Positions 31,122 through 43,205 of a stretch of DNA of 64,000 nt are shown piece by piece. The stretch is from Liolophura sinensis (lineage: Eukaryota > Mollusca > Polyplacophora > Chitonida > Chitonidae). The first letter of the stretch is position 1. The number at the start of each line of letters is the position of its first letter. The position numbers and the translations under genes were made by a program. The stretch spans positions 14,317,608 to 14,381,607 of the forward strand of contig NC_088299.1 of the NCBI RefSeq assembly GCF_032854445.1, given 5' to 3'. Under the pieces are notes generated by a model. The model saw only the letters and a list, made by a program, of their open reading frames with translations, had not been told where the DNA came from and ran no database searches.

Positions 31122-34100
31122 CTGAAAATATAAAAAACAAAAAATCCATAACTCTCGTTCATCTGGCTTCTGTATGATTATATGTACGTGTTGAATACCA
31201 GCGATACGCCCAAGAGCCTTTAGGACAAATATTACTGGCCTTGTGGGAAAGGCGAGTTTTGTACCAGCTTTTCCTTACAATATCCCAAAGGTGAAGAAGT
31301 ACGAGAAGCATCACGAAATAGTTATCCAGTACAGACAATTTGATTCCGCATATATTGTACAGTGGAGATTTTCCTGCACAGAAGCACAGTACCTGCATAA
31401 CTCTTCAGCTGAGTTAAGATTGGGTAGTATTATGACGTTGTTCAGAAGTGCGACTGGGATCCCTTTCTCTCCATTCACTTGTACAGTTATTACTTCAAAA
31501 AAAAAAAACGACCAGCTGCCGAGCGGCGATTGGTTTGTGTAAAGCGTGGACGGGCCGAGCCGACGATCGAAACTTGTCGCGTGCCTGCTCAGGGGATAGT
31601 TTGCCTGTTCAAGGCATCTGTCAACAACAGCGTCTTAATAGAAAATGTACCAATCTCCGTATAATCCGACATCAAACAAATTACCGTGGTACAGCTTGTG
31701 AGCGATCTAAAGAACAAACTGTGACATTCGCATGGACTTAGCAACCCGCATCCCCTCCCCACCCCCTGGGATCGGGGTGGACACTTCGGCAGAAGCCTAG
31801 TGACCGGAAGGGAAGTGTTTGAACGGCGGTTGGATGCCCACTGGCTGCCCAGTTAAAATAGCCCTTCTTCCCACTCCCACTCTCCCCGTCCGACTCTGTA
31901 CACCATTCAACCACGAGGCTGGGCGATTAAATATACTCGGCGCTGGACGCTCGCCGAAATTCCATACCGTTAAATGAAAAATGATAATCAGAGAGACATT
32001 AAACCGAATTCCCGTGGATGCTTTTGGAGACAAACTGGATTATGCATGCCTCTGGTCTGGAGAAATGCCCTCTCTCCCTTCTCCGACGACGACAAAAGCA
32101 ACCCCAGTTTGTCACAGAGCTGATCTGACTACAGGCTGACCCGTTTGCCATAGGCATATGCCGTTTAGCCTAGACTACTAACTAAGCTAATGCACAGAAA
32201 ATGTTTGTTCTTTTCCCAAAATGAACGTCAACGTACCTTGCAACGTAATTTAATTAATGATACAAACGACTTCTAATTATACACACTCTAGGATCATTTT
32301 TCTTATTGTTAATTTGTTGCCAGCTGAACTTTAAAACTCGAATATCTGTGTAAGCCGATTCACACTTGGTTCTGTATTAGGTTTGTATATTCCATCCCTT
32401 ATAGTCCCATCACTTCATTTCTTCCGAGTTCAAAATCGTAAGTGATAATTCGATGTTATAGGCTTGGCGTTGTATAGTTATCATGAGCTCGAACAGCGTG
32501 TATAGCAATCGGTGCGACGGACAGGAGACTGTAACAGCAGAAGATTTGCTTAAACCCAGGCTCAGTTCTCTCCGAATACATTCCGTCAAGATTGTCAGCG
32601 AGGAAAAAAAAAACCCAGCGATCGATTAACAACGCCGCAGGCTCGCTACATGATTCTCTCAGTAAATATTAAAAGATGCCATCGCAGAACGCAGCGCGCA
32701 TGCGTCCTTAAAGGAACATCTTTGATTTCACTTCCTCTACCGAAAAACATGACTGCGGTGCTAAGTCGTGTCGTGTGGCAACATCATAAGCAAGCCTGTT
32801 TACTCTGGAAGCTTACGCGATTTCAACATTTTTTTTTTGTAATGCAATTTTTTTTTCGAGCTGTGATTTTACGGACTTTTTCTGACACGACACGATGAAG
32901 CCCGTGGAGCTATCTTCTATCAACAGGTTATTGTGTATAAATCAATATCTCTCTCACCAGGCTTTTTTGTCCCTTCATTTACATACCGCTAGAACAACAT
33001 CAACGATCATGATTCCTCTTAAAGATGAAATCCAACCTGTTATATAGGCGGTTAACATAGCACGGTTGATAATATCTTTGAATTTGTGGTACAAAATAAG
33101 AATTATATTACTAGCATTTATATACTTATATATGCACGTGTTCAACATCATGTTGACGTAACCATTTACCTCGTCTAGACTATATACGTGTACTTTACCA
33201 TGAAAACGACAGTGCCCTGTATTGTCTAGAAATGCTGAATCAATCAAAACACCACTTTGCGCTCATCGATCAATCAACAGGTCTTGTGATAAATTCATTA
33301 ATGCAGACGGCAGTTATTCAGTGAACGATAGCTTGTAATAGATAAGCCCTGACGTCATAGCACGAGAACATTAATATTAACACATTTACAAACTAGGCTG
33401 CATTTTTTTTCTGTGTTCGTTTCCGACGTGAGCAAATCGCCTATCTGTTTTCCTAGCTGTCGTAAAGATCTCTTTAGCCACTTGGGATGAACATTTTTGT
33501 GTACATTTCGAAGTCGTATCCTAGTCTAACGCGGTTTTAAATGACAGCACCAAATCCACTGCGTCGATAGTGGGGGGTTCATGCAGCGTCAGTTTAGCGC
33601 GTATCTGTGGTCTACACCAGCTTCGTCTTACCCTGAAATTTAGTTTCCCACACAGTTTTTCCCCACAACACTCATCGTAAAGAAAAACTCCGAGCGCGAC
33701 AGGCAAGACGGCACTTTAGAAAGAAAAGGAGAAAAATGGTATCCTGGACTCAATACAAATGAAATGGTTACAGATGATCTTATCTACCAAACAATGTCTA
33801 GGTATGCCTATTTATAGCAAATATATATCTGGACGTAATATTTGTTAGTAAACGCCCCCTCCTTTTTGTGCCAAAAAAATTAATTTAGAAAATCGACAAA
33901 TTTTATTACGATTACCAGCATAATATATACGTCCCGAGGTCTTCCGCCGTCTTCAAAGTGGACTAATATAAATGACCTTATTTCAAGAAGGGTTCAGTGA
34001 AATAAACCCTTAGAAACTGAGCTGTGCCTGGAATTTGCTTACACTGGTACCCAGAGGAGATAAAACACCATAATATTTAATATAATGTGCTTTGATGTAG

Positions 34101-37100
34101 TGGAATAGCACAATAAACGACCCCTTTTCACCGTATATATCAGTCAGAGAATGCACCTACTTAAGAAATACAATTTCGATTTAAGGGAGTCACGAGTTCA
34201 AGTCTCATCTGAACCTTATAATCTCGAGGTAAGTCTGAGATCGACGGGTAAATATATGTGTAACTGTTTTTAAATAATTACCATCATGACACATTGTCAG
34301 ATGTATCTGAGATAAACCTCCAAAAGTGAAGGCCATTTCTTTCTGATACTTTGCAGTTCCAGATCCTTAGGGTGTGAGTTAGACGTTGTCGGTCATGGGA
34401 ACCTCTGTGGGGTAGAGAACTCGTGGCTCGATCCAGGGCAAAGATTAACCTTCTGACAGAACCCGCCTTCCTCCTCTACTGATAACAGGCTATTCTTCGC
34501 TTATTTAACAAAAAAGTTTAAATTGCTCGTTTCCTGGAACGCTCAGGAAATTGTCCCCTCTCTTGTTGTATGAAGCTGTCATTTTCCTGTCCTGTTTTTT
34601 TTTTATTATTGTCACCGCTCCGTTAGCGAGTTGTGGCCAATGGCGGCTTTCATGTCTCGCCACAATAGATACGACACGGTACAGTGCGACAGGTCCAACA
34701 GTTGCCCGGATGTGCATTAAACGGGTTAATAGTCAGGCTTTTCAAAATAGCGAAATTATAAAACAACAATTACTTGAGTGTCTGTTTCTAGTATAATGTC
34801 GATGTCTCTCAGTGTTTATTTGACGTCGGTCTTTCATCTTTAAAAGAACAAAGGGTAAAAGTTTTGTTATAACTTAAACAGAAATTGTTATTCTCCTCGT
34901 AAAAAATAACCGGGTATTTGTTGCGACTATTTTATTACATGGTTTGTCTTTAACACCTTTGTCAACAAACTTTCACCTGTTGGAGCGACACTTAATTGTG
35001 GTTGTTAAGGGAGGAGGGGGAGACCGGATCGATATATAGAATACATTTGGGTAGAGAATGGCAGGATACCTGCAGTCTTCGACAAGTGATAAATCCACGG
35101 GTGGCCTCGTTCTGGCCGGGGGCAAAGAACTGACAAGTGTGGAGAAGAAGAAAACACGCTTCGCAAAAACAGATAACTGCATCATCTCTTGCCACAAGTC
35201 ATTAATTTTGCAGTACGTAGTGACCCTTTCCCCAACCCATTCCCGGCTTCCTGACAGGATCCTGCTGAAGGTTAACGGGATGTTGTTAACCACGGCATCT
35301 CCGGTGAACCGATCTGGGTGTATCGATCAGCAGCCATCGATCTCTCGTGTCCATACTGTTTCATTCATTCATCGTGTCAGGACGCCAAGCCACGCGATTC
35401 ACTCTGGTTTGCGTTACAGAGGGTGCAGTTAGATAACATTGAACAGGCCTCATTTTTAATCGTGTGTATAAGGTCTTAGAATATGGAAATTATTCATTAT
35501 TCGTTTTTTGTTTTTTTTTTTGTGTGTGTGTGTGTGTGTTCCAGTTTTTGAATGAACTGATGTGCTTCCGTTTAATTTGGCTCCGTTGTGGCGCTCCATC
35601 GTTACGATCTGCTCAATTTACTCATACCGCATTGAATTTCAACAAATGTGTTCAACAAATTTTAGTCGAAATTCAGAAGAACGTACACATACATCACTGA
35701 ATCCATACTTGCGAATAGGCCTATTTTACAGGGTTCCGTGTGAAATGGCACGGCCGGAAATTTTTAGAACTGTTCTGGAAAGGGGGAACTGAACGTGGAA
35801 ACATATCCCAACACGGTTCCCACGTTGACAAAAAAGTAAGATACACGAGAGTCAATTACTTATCATCTCGGTGTTTTTAGTGAGATTTTTTTGTATTACC
35901 TCCTTCAACAATATCCCCATACATGCAATGAAAGTTGGGGTTTCTGAGGGCATACCAATCCAAAGTTACGCTAGCGCAAAGCCGGTGATACGTGGAGAAA
36001 AACATGCCGTAACACTTATTCGAAAAGATAATAAAGGTTAAATTTACACAGTTACGCTGATAAAATTTTCGTCTGTAATGGTAAATTGAAGCCAGGAATA
36101 TGCAAATGTCGGAATGACAGCACAAGCACCCTTTTTCCATAAATCAATGCCGAGCCCTATAAGTTTTCACCTATATTATTACTCCAAGTCCCGTTTGCGC
36201 GGGAACGCGGAAAAGAGCTTGTTAAAAGGGTCAAACTGGAGGATGGGAGTAAAAAAAACAGTGATATTAGACAACAGTTGTCGTGTCATTTGTCCATGCA
36301 AGTAGTTCTTTTTTCGTCGGGCCCCGGGCAGCTGTGCCCCATCGGTCAAGTGCGTACCCCGCGGGAAAGTTGTCAGAAACACAGACGATGATGTTATGAC
36401 GAGCGACTGAGAGCAGCAAGCAGTACAATATCCCGAGACGGTCACGTACATATACTGGTCGCGATAAACAAAAGGCAGAAACGTACCAAATCATGACTTC
36501 TTATAACTAACCGTGAGAAGTTAAATATCGCATATATTGAAAACCAGTGCTTAGACACTTAGCATAACTACATATATGTCTGCTCGGCTTTACGTCCCTA
36601 GCGGATCGCTAAAAACGATTTTATTTTCGTGGGAATTAAAGCGCCGTCCTATAAATAGGCCTATACACTATGTTGTTAAATTTGCCCAAACATTACATTT
36701 CAAGGAAACATGTTAGCGATTTGCAATTGAAAAAAGTAAAGGTATTCGTTTCGTGTATGTAATCCTAGTATAAGGTGTATATAGGCTGCCTGTGATCATG
36801 GGCACTTCAGTTTATACCTAAGACCGCGTTGTATTTACGTTAAGACAGTGTACGTCCTATTTCCTGTCACGACTAATGTATTCTTTAACATGTTTTAAAC
36901 ATATACAATGGTATTTAAACTGATGTCTGCAAGGTGTGATGTGTATTGACAAATCACTGAGATTGCTTCTCTTTAAGGCGATAATGTAGCAGTTCTCGAG
37001 AGTAAACACTCATCCCCAAGCACACTGTTTATGGCCCAGCTGAGATGGACGGGTCATTTAGACCGGAAATGAGGTCACAGTCTGATAGGGAGTGAAGTGC

Positions 37101-38899
37101 CCGGATGCTCGTGTCATATCGGTCATTTGTCTTTGAGGCAGCGTGACCCAGAAACTGCACGGCGGTATTTGTTAACGCTTGCATCGCCTGACATTCTTTT
37201 TCAGTTCAAATATGATACAACAAAAAAACTAAGGAATGTATATTAGGCCTAAGTTCCTGAATACTAAAAGTTAAATTTTTGTTAAAAAGAATTATGGTTG
37301 ACAAATTTTACCCAGTATATTCGTGATATTAAGGGATGAGTTGTTACCGTAATTAAATTGTCAGAGCATTTTGATATCTTCTCCCTGTTAGCACCGATAC
37401 ACTGATTCGCTGAAGGTAGCATATCTTCTATACGCGTACATATGCCACGTGTAGCACTGTATGTCTAACATGTAAAGGGGAGGGGTGTGTCACTCGCTTA
37501 AACGGCGGGATATAATAGGAACTCAAATGATTCGATCACAACCAATATGTAGAAAAGAAACACGATGACGAATTACTGACGTCATTGTATCCACGGTTAT
37601 TAAATAAAAATCGCCGATTTTCAACAGAACCATTTATAAAAGGTATTTTCATCACATTTTTTCATGCCAGCTAAAATATTTTCATTTTATCTTCCGAACA
37701 TTTTGCATAAATTTCCAGTAATTACTTCGTCTCACTCTACATTCCCGTGCCTACCAATCCCAAAATATGTGAAGCAACAGCAGCGTTCCTAAATCACAGA
37801 GCACAGATTGTCGCGTGTGAAAAAAACAATAGCTGGAGTACATGAAAGAGATCACCTGCTTCACCGACTCTTTATTATACAATTATTTTATAATAATTAT
37901 AAAAAAAGCGACAACACATGCGACATTGTTAAACTCGTTCAACCTTTCTGTAAGCTTACACGCTACGCACAAACCAGTACATATATACGAGATTTTAATG
38001 TAGTCCTTACATATATATTCATTCAACTATTATTTATATTGATTATAACATTTTAATTTATTGAGAAAATTATGGATTAAGTCTTAAATATTTATTAATT
38101 AATGAATAATAAACAGAAGGAACTATTCACCTTTCTATTCAGATTTTTCTTCTCTCTACACAAGTTCTGCACTTATCCATATACCGCGCGCGTATAGACC
38201 GACTTGCTGTTAGCGCTACATGAATGTGTGTATGTATATATATGTATATATTCGGTCAAAGCGCACACACTCATATATATAGTACCGGAAGTTGGGTCAT
38301 TATAATGCGGGTTTTATCACAACACTTCCGACGGGACGAATGATCTGGCTATAGTCGGACAGGTGTTTCTCAGGTGTTATACTGAGGATATATCCGGTGC
38401 TTACACTGAGGATTACCAGCACCTGAGTTATCCGATTCCCACTGGTAATCCCCCAGTAATCCTCATGCTATACCATCAACTCTCCTGTTCCCGTATTCAA
38501 ACGGTGGGAATATCATACAGACTATCCGGAAATGTGATATCTCCCGTGAGGGGGGGTGGGGAAGGGGAGGGGGTCTCAGGAGACAGGTAGTTCTACTACA
38601 GAAACATAAATCAAGCCTGGTTCACCCCCAGTACAGGAAGTGTGGAAAGGTGCTGAGTAGTTTTTAACATATACTACAACTACTTGTGTACTTTGGATCA
38701 ATAACAGTCCTGACTGTAACAAACCTATAAGGCAGCCTATCACCTCAGCACAGAAAAAACGCGTGACTAGAAACAATTTTACTATAGTTCTGAGATAAGC
38801 ATATAATCCCAGGTGCAACCCTAATATATTATCAAAATGTAGAGTCATATTAAGTGTTATGTAAATCTAACATCTCACGTACACGGACGCAAGTCTCAC

Positions 38900-38905
<6 letters not shown>
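31122..38905. other. intergenic, no supported gene
   Basis: Several short frames were inspected (31243, 31479, 32650, 33521, 35058 and 36179 regions) and none had both splice context and a recognisable motif. A (GT)n tract lies at 35519-35539. tRNA-like B-box fragments near 34195 and 34430 suggest decayed SINEs. Confidence 0.35.

Positions 38906-38949
<44 letters not shown>
38906..38949. repeat. (TA)n microsatellite
   Basis: About 22 uninterrupted TA dinucleotides. Confidence 0.95.
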
Positions 38950-38951
<2 letters not shown>

Positions 38952-39351
38952 GTCTTCCAGATATATAACATGCATCGGATGCTATTAAATCTAAATCTGT
39001 GTACTTTATTATTTGTTTGACCGGCGTGCCCTGTTTACCAAACTTTTCACTGGGCAAGTTCTTGCTGGAGGAAAAGTATACCTACTTACGCCATACAATG
39101 GGTAAAGGGTTAGTCTGATACATTTGGAGAAATAATATGACAAATTTTAAAATGTATAAAAATTCTCAAATCACAATTACGGACTCCACGACTAGGAATG
39201 GTACATGCACTGCTGCAGTAATCACGATATAAGTTGGTTTGACAGATTCTGAAATAATGTTCCAATGCTTGTCACACATCAAGGAAGCATATTATATGAC
39301 TTGGCTCTTTGTAAATGCAAATTACAATATAAAATGGCTTAATTTTCATAC

Positions 39352-39479
39352 CTGCATCCGAAATAATTTCTTCTATCCCTCGTTCAGAAAGCACGGCCCA
39401 AGCTGGCGGGAATGAAAGAACATCCAACTCTCGGTATATCTCTCGGTGTGACTGCACAGCCAAATGTAGTATTGCCTTG
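39352..39479 (-). CDS. candidate 128-bp internal exon
   Basis: Acceptor GGAGACAG before 39479, donor GTATGAAA after 39352; phase 2 in, 1 out. It encodes a natural-looking amphipathic peptide (AILHLAVQSHREIYREL, then SFPPAWAVLSERGIEEI). No family recognised and no partner exon found on this strand within several kilobases. Confidence 0.4.
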
Positions 39480-40399
39480 CTGTCTCCAAAACACCCACGT
39501 TGAAATGTATTGTATTTCAATACAAACGATCAGTCGGCATAAGCACCACGCCCATGGGTTATTGGGCTCAGCAGTGAGTATTACGTTTCACGCCCTTACA
39601 ACTGTATCCTAAAGACAATCGGTCTGTTTGAAAATTAGAAACATCATCTGATTCTAGGCTGTCACTTTCGATTGCGTGTGTAAGTTTCGTTCACGACACC
39701 AAGGATCGTACTGCGGTCATGAAGCGTGCGCTAGTCTCTGGCTGACAGGGACTTTACTGGCCCAGAGTTAGTGTAACGCTTTAATAGCCACGTCGTGTTA
39801 AAAAAAACAAAACAATTTCCTGCACTACTATAGCTGTCCCCCCTCAGCCACCTCACCCCAGTGTAAGATGAATATGCAGCTAGGTGATAGACGAGTGACG
39901 CGTCTCACCCTGCCGGTGGTCAGCCCCAGAGGTCAAAAGTCATGACCTGAGAGGGGCGAGGCATTGGTAGTATTGTCCAGGATAATAGTCCTTAACACGA
40001 GCTAGCATGTCAACCTGTGAAAATTGATTGTCCACAGACAAATGATGATCCAATCATTTCAACGATTAGCTGTACACATTACACTACAATGCACTAAATT
40101 AGGGAGTGGATCTTTGTCATCTCGAGGGACAGTCTTAGTTTATGCACGTGGACTGGAGAAGAGGCTGACAAATGAAGATAGTCCATGAGAAAGAATTACC
40201 TTCTAATCGGACAGTCATCTCGCTTTGACCACACTGAGAACATGTTTTTATGGTAAAAAAAATTAAAACATTCCCTTTCAAGAGAGTTTGCTGGAAATTT
40301 CCGGTGAATGTAACGAAATGTCTTCATTTTGAACAGCTAGGTTCATCCGTTATGAGTTAATGTTCAAGAGGACATTTCCTTTCCGTCGTACGTGGAAAG

Positions 40400-40525
40400 G
40401 TCCGTCAACAACCTGCGGATGGTCTTGGGTTTTCCCCGGGCCTCCCACCATAATGCTGGCTGCCGTCGTATAAGTGAATATTCCTGAGTAAAGCGTAAAA
40501 CACCAATCAAATAAATAAATAAAAT
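40400..40525 (-). mobile_element. SINE-B copy, reverse orientation
   Basis: Reads CCTCCCACCATAATGCTGGC, CCGTCGTATAAGTGAA and ends in CACCAATCAAATAAATAAAT, the reverse complement of the 24224-24380 family. Confidence 0.7.
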
Positions 40526-40989
40526 ATATTTCCTTTCCACCGTTTCATTTGGTGCGGTGCTGATCGAATTCCTTGGAACGAATATTAACGGATTTTTCCC
40601 CTACTCTCTAAACATTATAATAAAAAGATTTAATAATGTTAAATCCAACATTTTGGCAGTTGTGGATAAAAGAAAACATATATAAATTCTTTCAATTTTG
40701 GGGACACCTGGTGTCTTTTTCTTTTTTTTCACGTAGTTAATTCATCTAATGAACAACATCTTCATATCTTTACTCCCCCCACCCCCACTCGCCCGTCCAA
40801 AAATGGGCGAGAAATGTAATTCTTTGCTTTCAGCACCACTAACATCTGTCCTAAAATTTAGAAGCATTTCAAAAGAATTATAAAATTCGCAGTTTGCAAT
40901 ATTGCTATAAAATGTTGTAACTTGTCTCTATTGTATTTCATATTAACAAGATAACGTGTTGTATACCTCATTGTTCTCTAAGCGTTAAA

Positions 40990-41085
40990 ATATTTCCTCC
41001 CACCATAATGCTCGCTGCCGCCGTAGAAGTGAAATAGCCTTGAGTATACGGTGCAAAACACCAATCAAATAAATAAATGAAAATA
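40990..41085 (-). mobile_element. SINE-B copy, truncated
   Basis: CCTCCCACCATAATGCTCGC through to AACACCAATCAAATAAATAA; reverse orientation, lacking the head. Confidence 0.65.
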
Positions 41086-41125
41086 AATGTTTAAAATATT
41101 GTTTTATAACGATATGTTGCAACCT

Positions 41126-41391
41126 GGGACCGGTTGTTCAAATCTGGTTTAAGACATACTATCAGATTTAACTTTTAGCCGAATCTTAAATTTTGTATCT
41201 AGCCTAAAAAAATTGTGTAGCAGTGTATGAAATATGAAAAGATACTGCTGCCGTTATACTTCGAATCTGGAGAACTGTATTGGCTGCTGGGAATTTTGGC
41301 TAAAAAAAATTGGCTAAAATTTGAAATGTAAAACGTGAGTTAATAGCAGTTTTAGCTAATCCACTTTTGAACAACAGGCCCTTGTATTTTA
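41126..41391. mobile_element. MITE-like element with terminal inverted repeats
   Basis: Left end GGGACCGGTTGTTCAAATC; right end reads inward GGGCCTGTTGTTCAAAAG. The 266-bp interior is AT-rich and partly self-complementary (AATCTGGTTTAAG and TTAGCTAATCC regions). It abuts the truncated SINE at 40990-41085. Confidence 0.65.
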
Positions 41392-41710
41392 TGTAACGTT
41401 TTAAGCTGTTGGCATTTGTACAGTTTACAACCTTTTACACGTTTTTAATAATCATGTTAACATTTTGTAGCATTTGCGGTTTACGAGACTATAGGCCTAG
41501 GCTTATGTAAACGCGGTGAGATACTCAAGTAAACGCCATTGCGCTTCTGGTTGAAAACTTAAGATCATGCAGTGACCAAAGACCGGTTCTGTTCAACATT
41601 CTCATGGCTGCAAAATTGCCCTAGGCGAAAAATAGAGTTGTTTAACATGGCAGGAAATATGTGAAATCAGTTTTCTTAAGATTTCGCAGCTAACTGCTTT
41701 CTGTTTTCAG

Positions 41711-41845
41711 AGTATATATGGACTGGTTAAACTGTCAAATGAAGACCTCATGGGAACATCTCGTAAATTTGTTTCCATTCACATTGTCAAAGAGGTTCTC
41801 GTCTCATCTGACTTATGTTACAAGTGGTATTCACCAACAATATAG
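41711..41845 (+). CDS. candidate terminal exon
   Basis: The acceptor TTTCTGTTTTCAG ends at 41710. In phase 0 the next 44 codons are open to TAG and read as natural protein (SIYGLVKLSNEDLMGTSRK, a beta-rich VSIHIVKEVLVSS stretch, then CYKWYSP). No family recognised. The other open frame across the region, starting at an ATG (41718), looks less protein-like. No upstream partner found. Confidence 0.35.
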   Translation, partial: SIYGLVKLSNEDLMGTSRKFVSIHIVKEVLVSSDLCYKWYSPTI

Positions 41846-41897
41846 GCGCCCCTTTCACATGTTTCACTGCATACAGAAGCCGAGATGTGTTCGTCAG

Positions 41898-42045
41898 TTT
41901 ATTTATTTGTTTGACTGGTGTTTTATGCCGTACTCAAGAATATTTCACTTACTCGACGGCGACCAGCATTATGGGTAGGAGGAAACCGGGCAGAGCCCGG
42001 GGGAAACACACGACCATTCGCAGGCTGCTACCAGACATTTGTGTC
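41898..42045 (+). mobile_element. SINE-B copy
   Basis: TTTATTTATTTGTTTGACTG, then GCCGTACTCAAGAATATTTC, ACTCGACGGCGACC, GGGCAGAGCCCGGGGGAAAC and a CCATTCGCAGGCTGCTACC end. Confidence 0.75.
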
Positions 42046-42667
42046 TGTCAGCTGCAGCTAACTATATACATATGGTTTTATATAAAGTGGATTTGAAAGT
42101 TGTTCGGTAAAACACCACCGAGAATGTGGCGAGAGTTGTATTTTTACTGAAGGCCAACGTTATTTTGTAGTTGTATAGAAATGAAGTATAAAAAGCTGTT
42201 TCCTAAAAGCTGCACTGAACATATAAAAAATGTCAGAGGCCGGAAGAAGAGATAAAACAAAAAAAAACACCCACAAAAAAGTCGATGTACACTAGCCAAT
42301 CACAATAGCCCATTCATGTACAATATATATGACAGTGGTTTGCGGAATAGACTTGGCAGTCCGAGAATCTAGTCCGGCACGCAACCTATAGGTAATGAAA
42401 TATTCCCTAATGCTGCATCGGAAAGGTTTTCTTCGGTTATATATACGTAGATATTGCTATATAACATCGAGTCAAACCCGATCCGTTTGTTAAAAAAGCG
42501 AGTTTGTCTTGTCCTCCTTGTTTAGTCTACAAAGACTGAAATTGCATCAACGGTTGCACTTTTCTAATCAAAATTCGGGTAGGGGTGTGTTTATCACTGG
42601 GAAATTCGGGTTGGGGTGTGTTTATCACCCGGAAAATCGGTTACTACTGACCTCCCCCTTACAGAAG

Positions 42668-42762
42668 AATTGTAAAGCTTCCATGGATGAAATTGTAAAG
42701 CTTCCACGGATGAAATTGTAAAGCTTCCACGGATGAAATTGTGAAGCTTCCACGGATGAAAT
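42668..42762. repeat. 23-bp minisatellite, 4 copies
   Basis: Unit AATTGTAAAGCTTCCACGGA plus TGA, each with a HindIII-type AAGCTT. Just upstream a second duplicated phrase, AATTCGGGTWGGGGTGTGTT, occurs at about 42571 and 42602. Confidence 0.9.
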
Positions 42763-43125
42763 TAATGTGTATGTTGCAAGCATCATTTTGGCGATATATA
42801 AAAGCAAATGTCAAGTCAGGGGTATTGTTTTATTATTTAATTCACTTCTTTGGCGGTATATGCGGGAGTTTGCCGTGGTCTCGAGGTATTTGCCATTCTA
42901 TATCGTTAGCGCACCCCAGATGCGGGTTCAACCCCTGTGTTGGACAGGGAATTTATGGATTTCCCCGTCTCTGACTGACTGGGCGATAGCGGAAATAAGC
43001 GGCTGTGTTTATTTGCACAGTCAAGAGTTCAATGACGCCCACTTGTCTTATAAACTCTGACAATATTATCGTTATTTGGGATTTACACTTTCTTTGTATA
43101 TAGCCAGAATTATATAGAATATTAT

Positions 43126-43131
43126 ATGTCA

Positions 43132-43199
<68 letters not shown>

Positions 43200-43205
43200 T
43201 GACAT
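43126..43205. repeat. 80-bp perfect palindrome with (AT)n core
   Basis: ATGTCATTTAATATA at the left is mirrored by TATATTAAATGACAT at the right, joined by an uninterrupted (TA)n tract. The whole 80 bp is self-complementary and could form a hairpin or cruciform. Confidence 0.92.

Noticed and set aside
31479-31664. A basic then aliphatic plus-strand frame with two cysteines
   Set aside because: It looks somewhat protein-like, but no acceptor or upstream partner is visible and it starts at an A run.
34370-34460. Another tRNA-like segment (GTGGCTCGATCCAGGG)
   Set aside because: The B-box is degenerate and no clover-leaf can be drawn; treated as SINE debris.
36179-36494. Overlapping minus-strand frames of 75 and 90 codons
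   Set aside because: Both frames look partly protein-like, no splice sites separate them, and no motif was recognised.
42880-42960. A possible tRNA gene (GGGTTCAACCCC B-box-like text)
   Set aside because: No acceptor-stem pairing or A box at the right distance; more likely a decayed tRNA-derived SINE.
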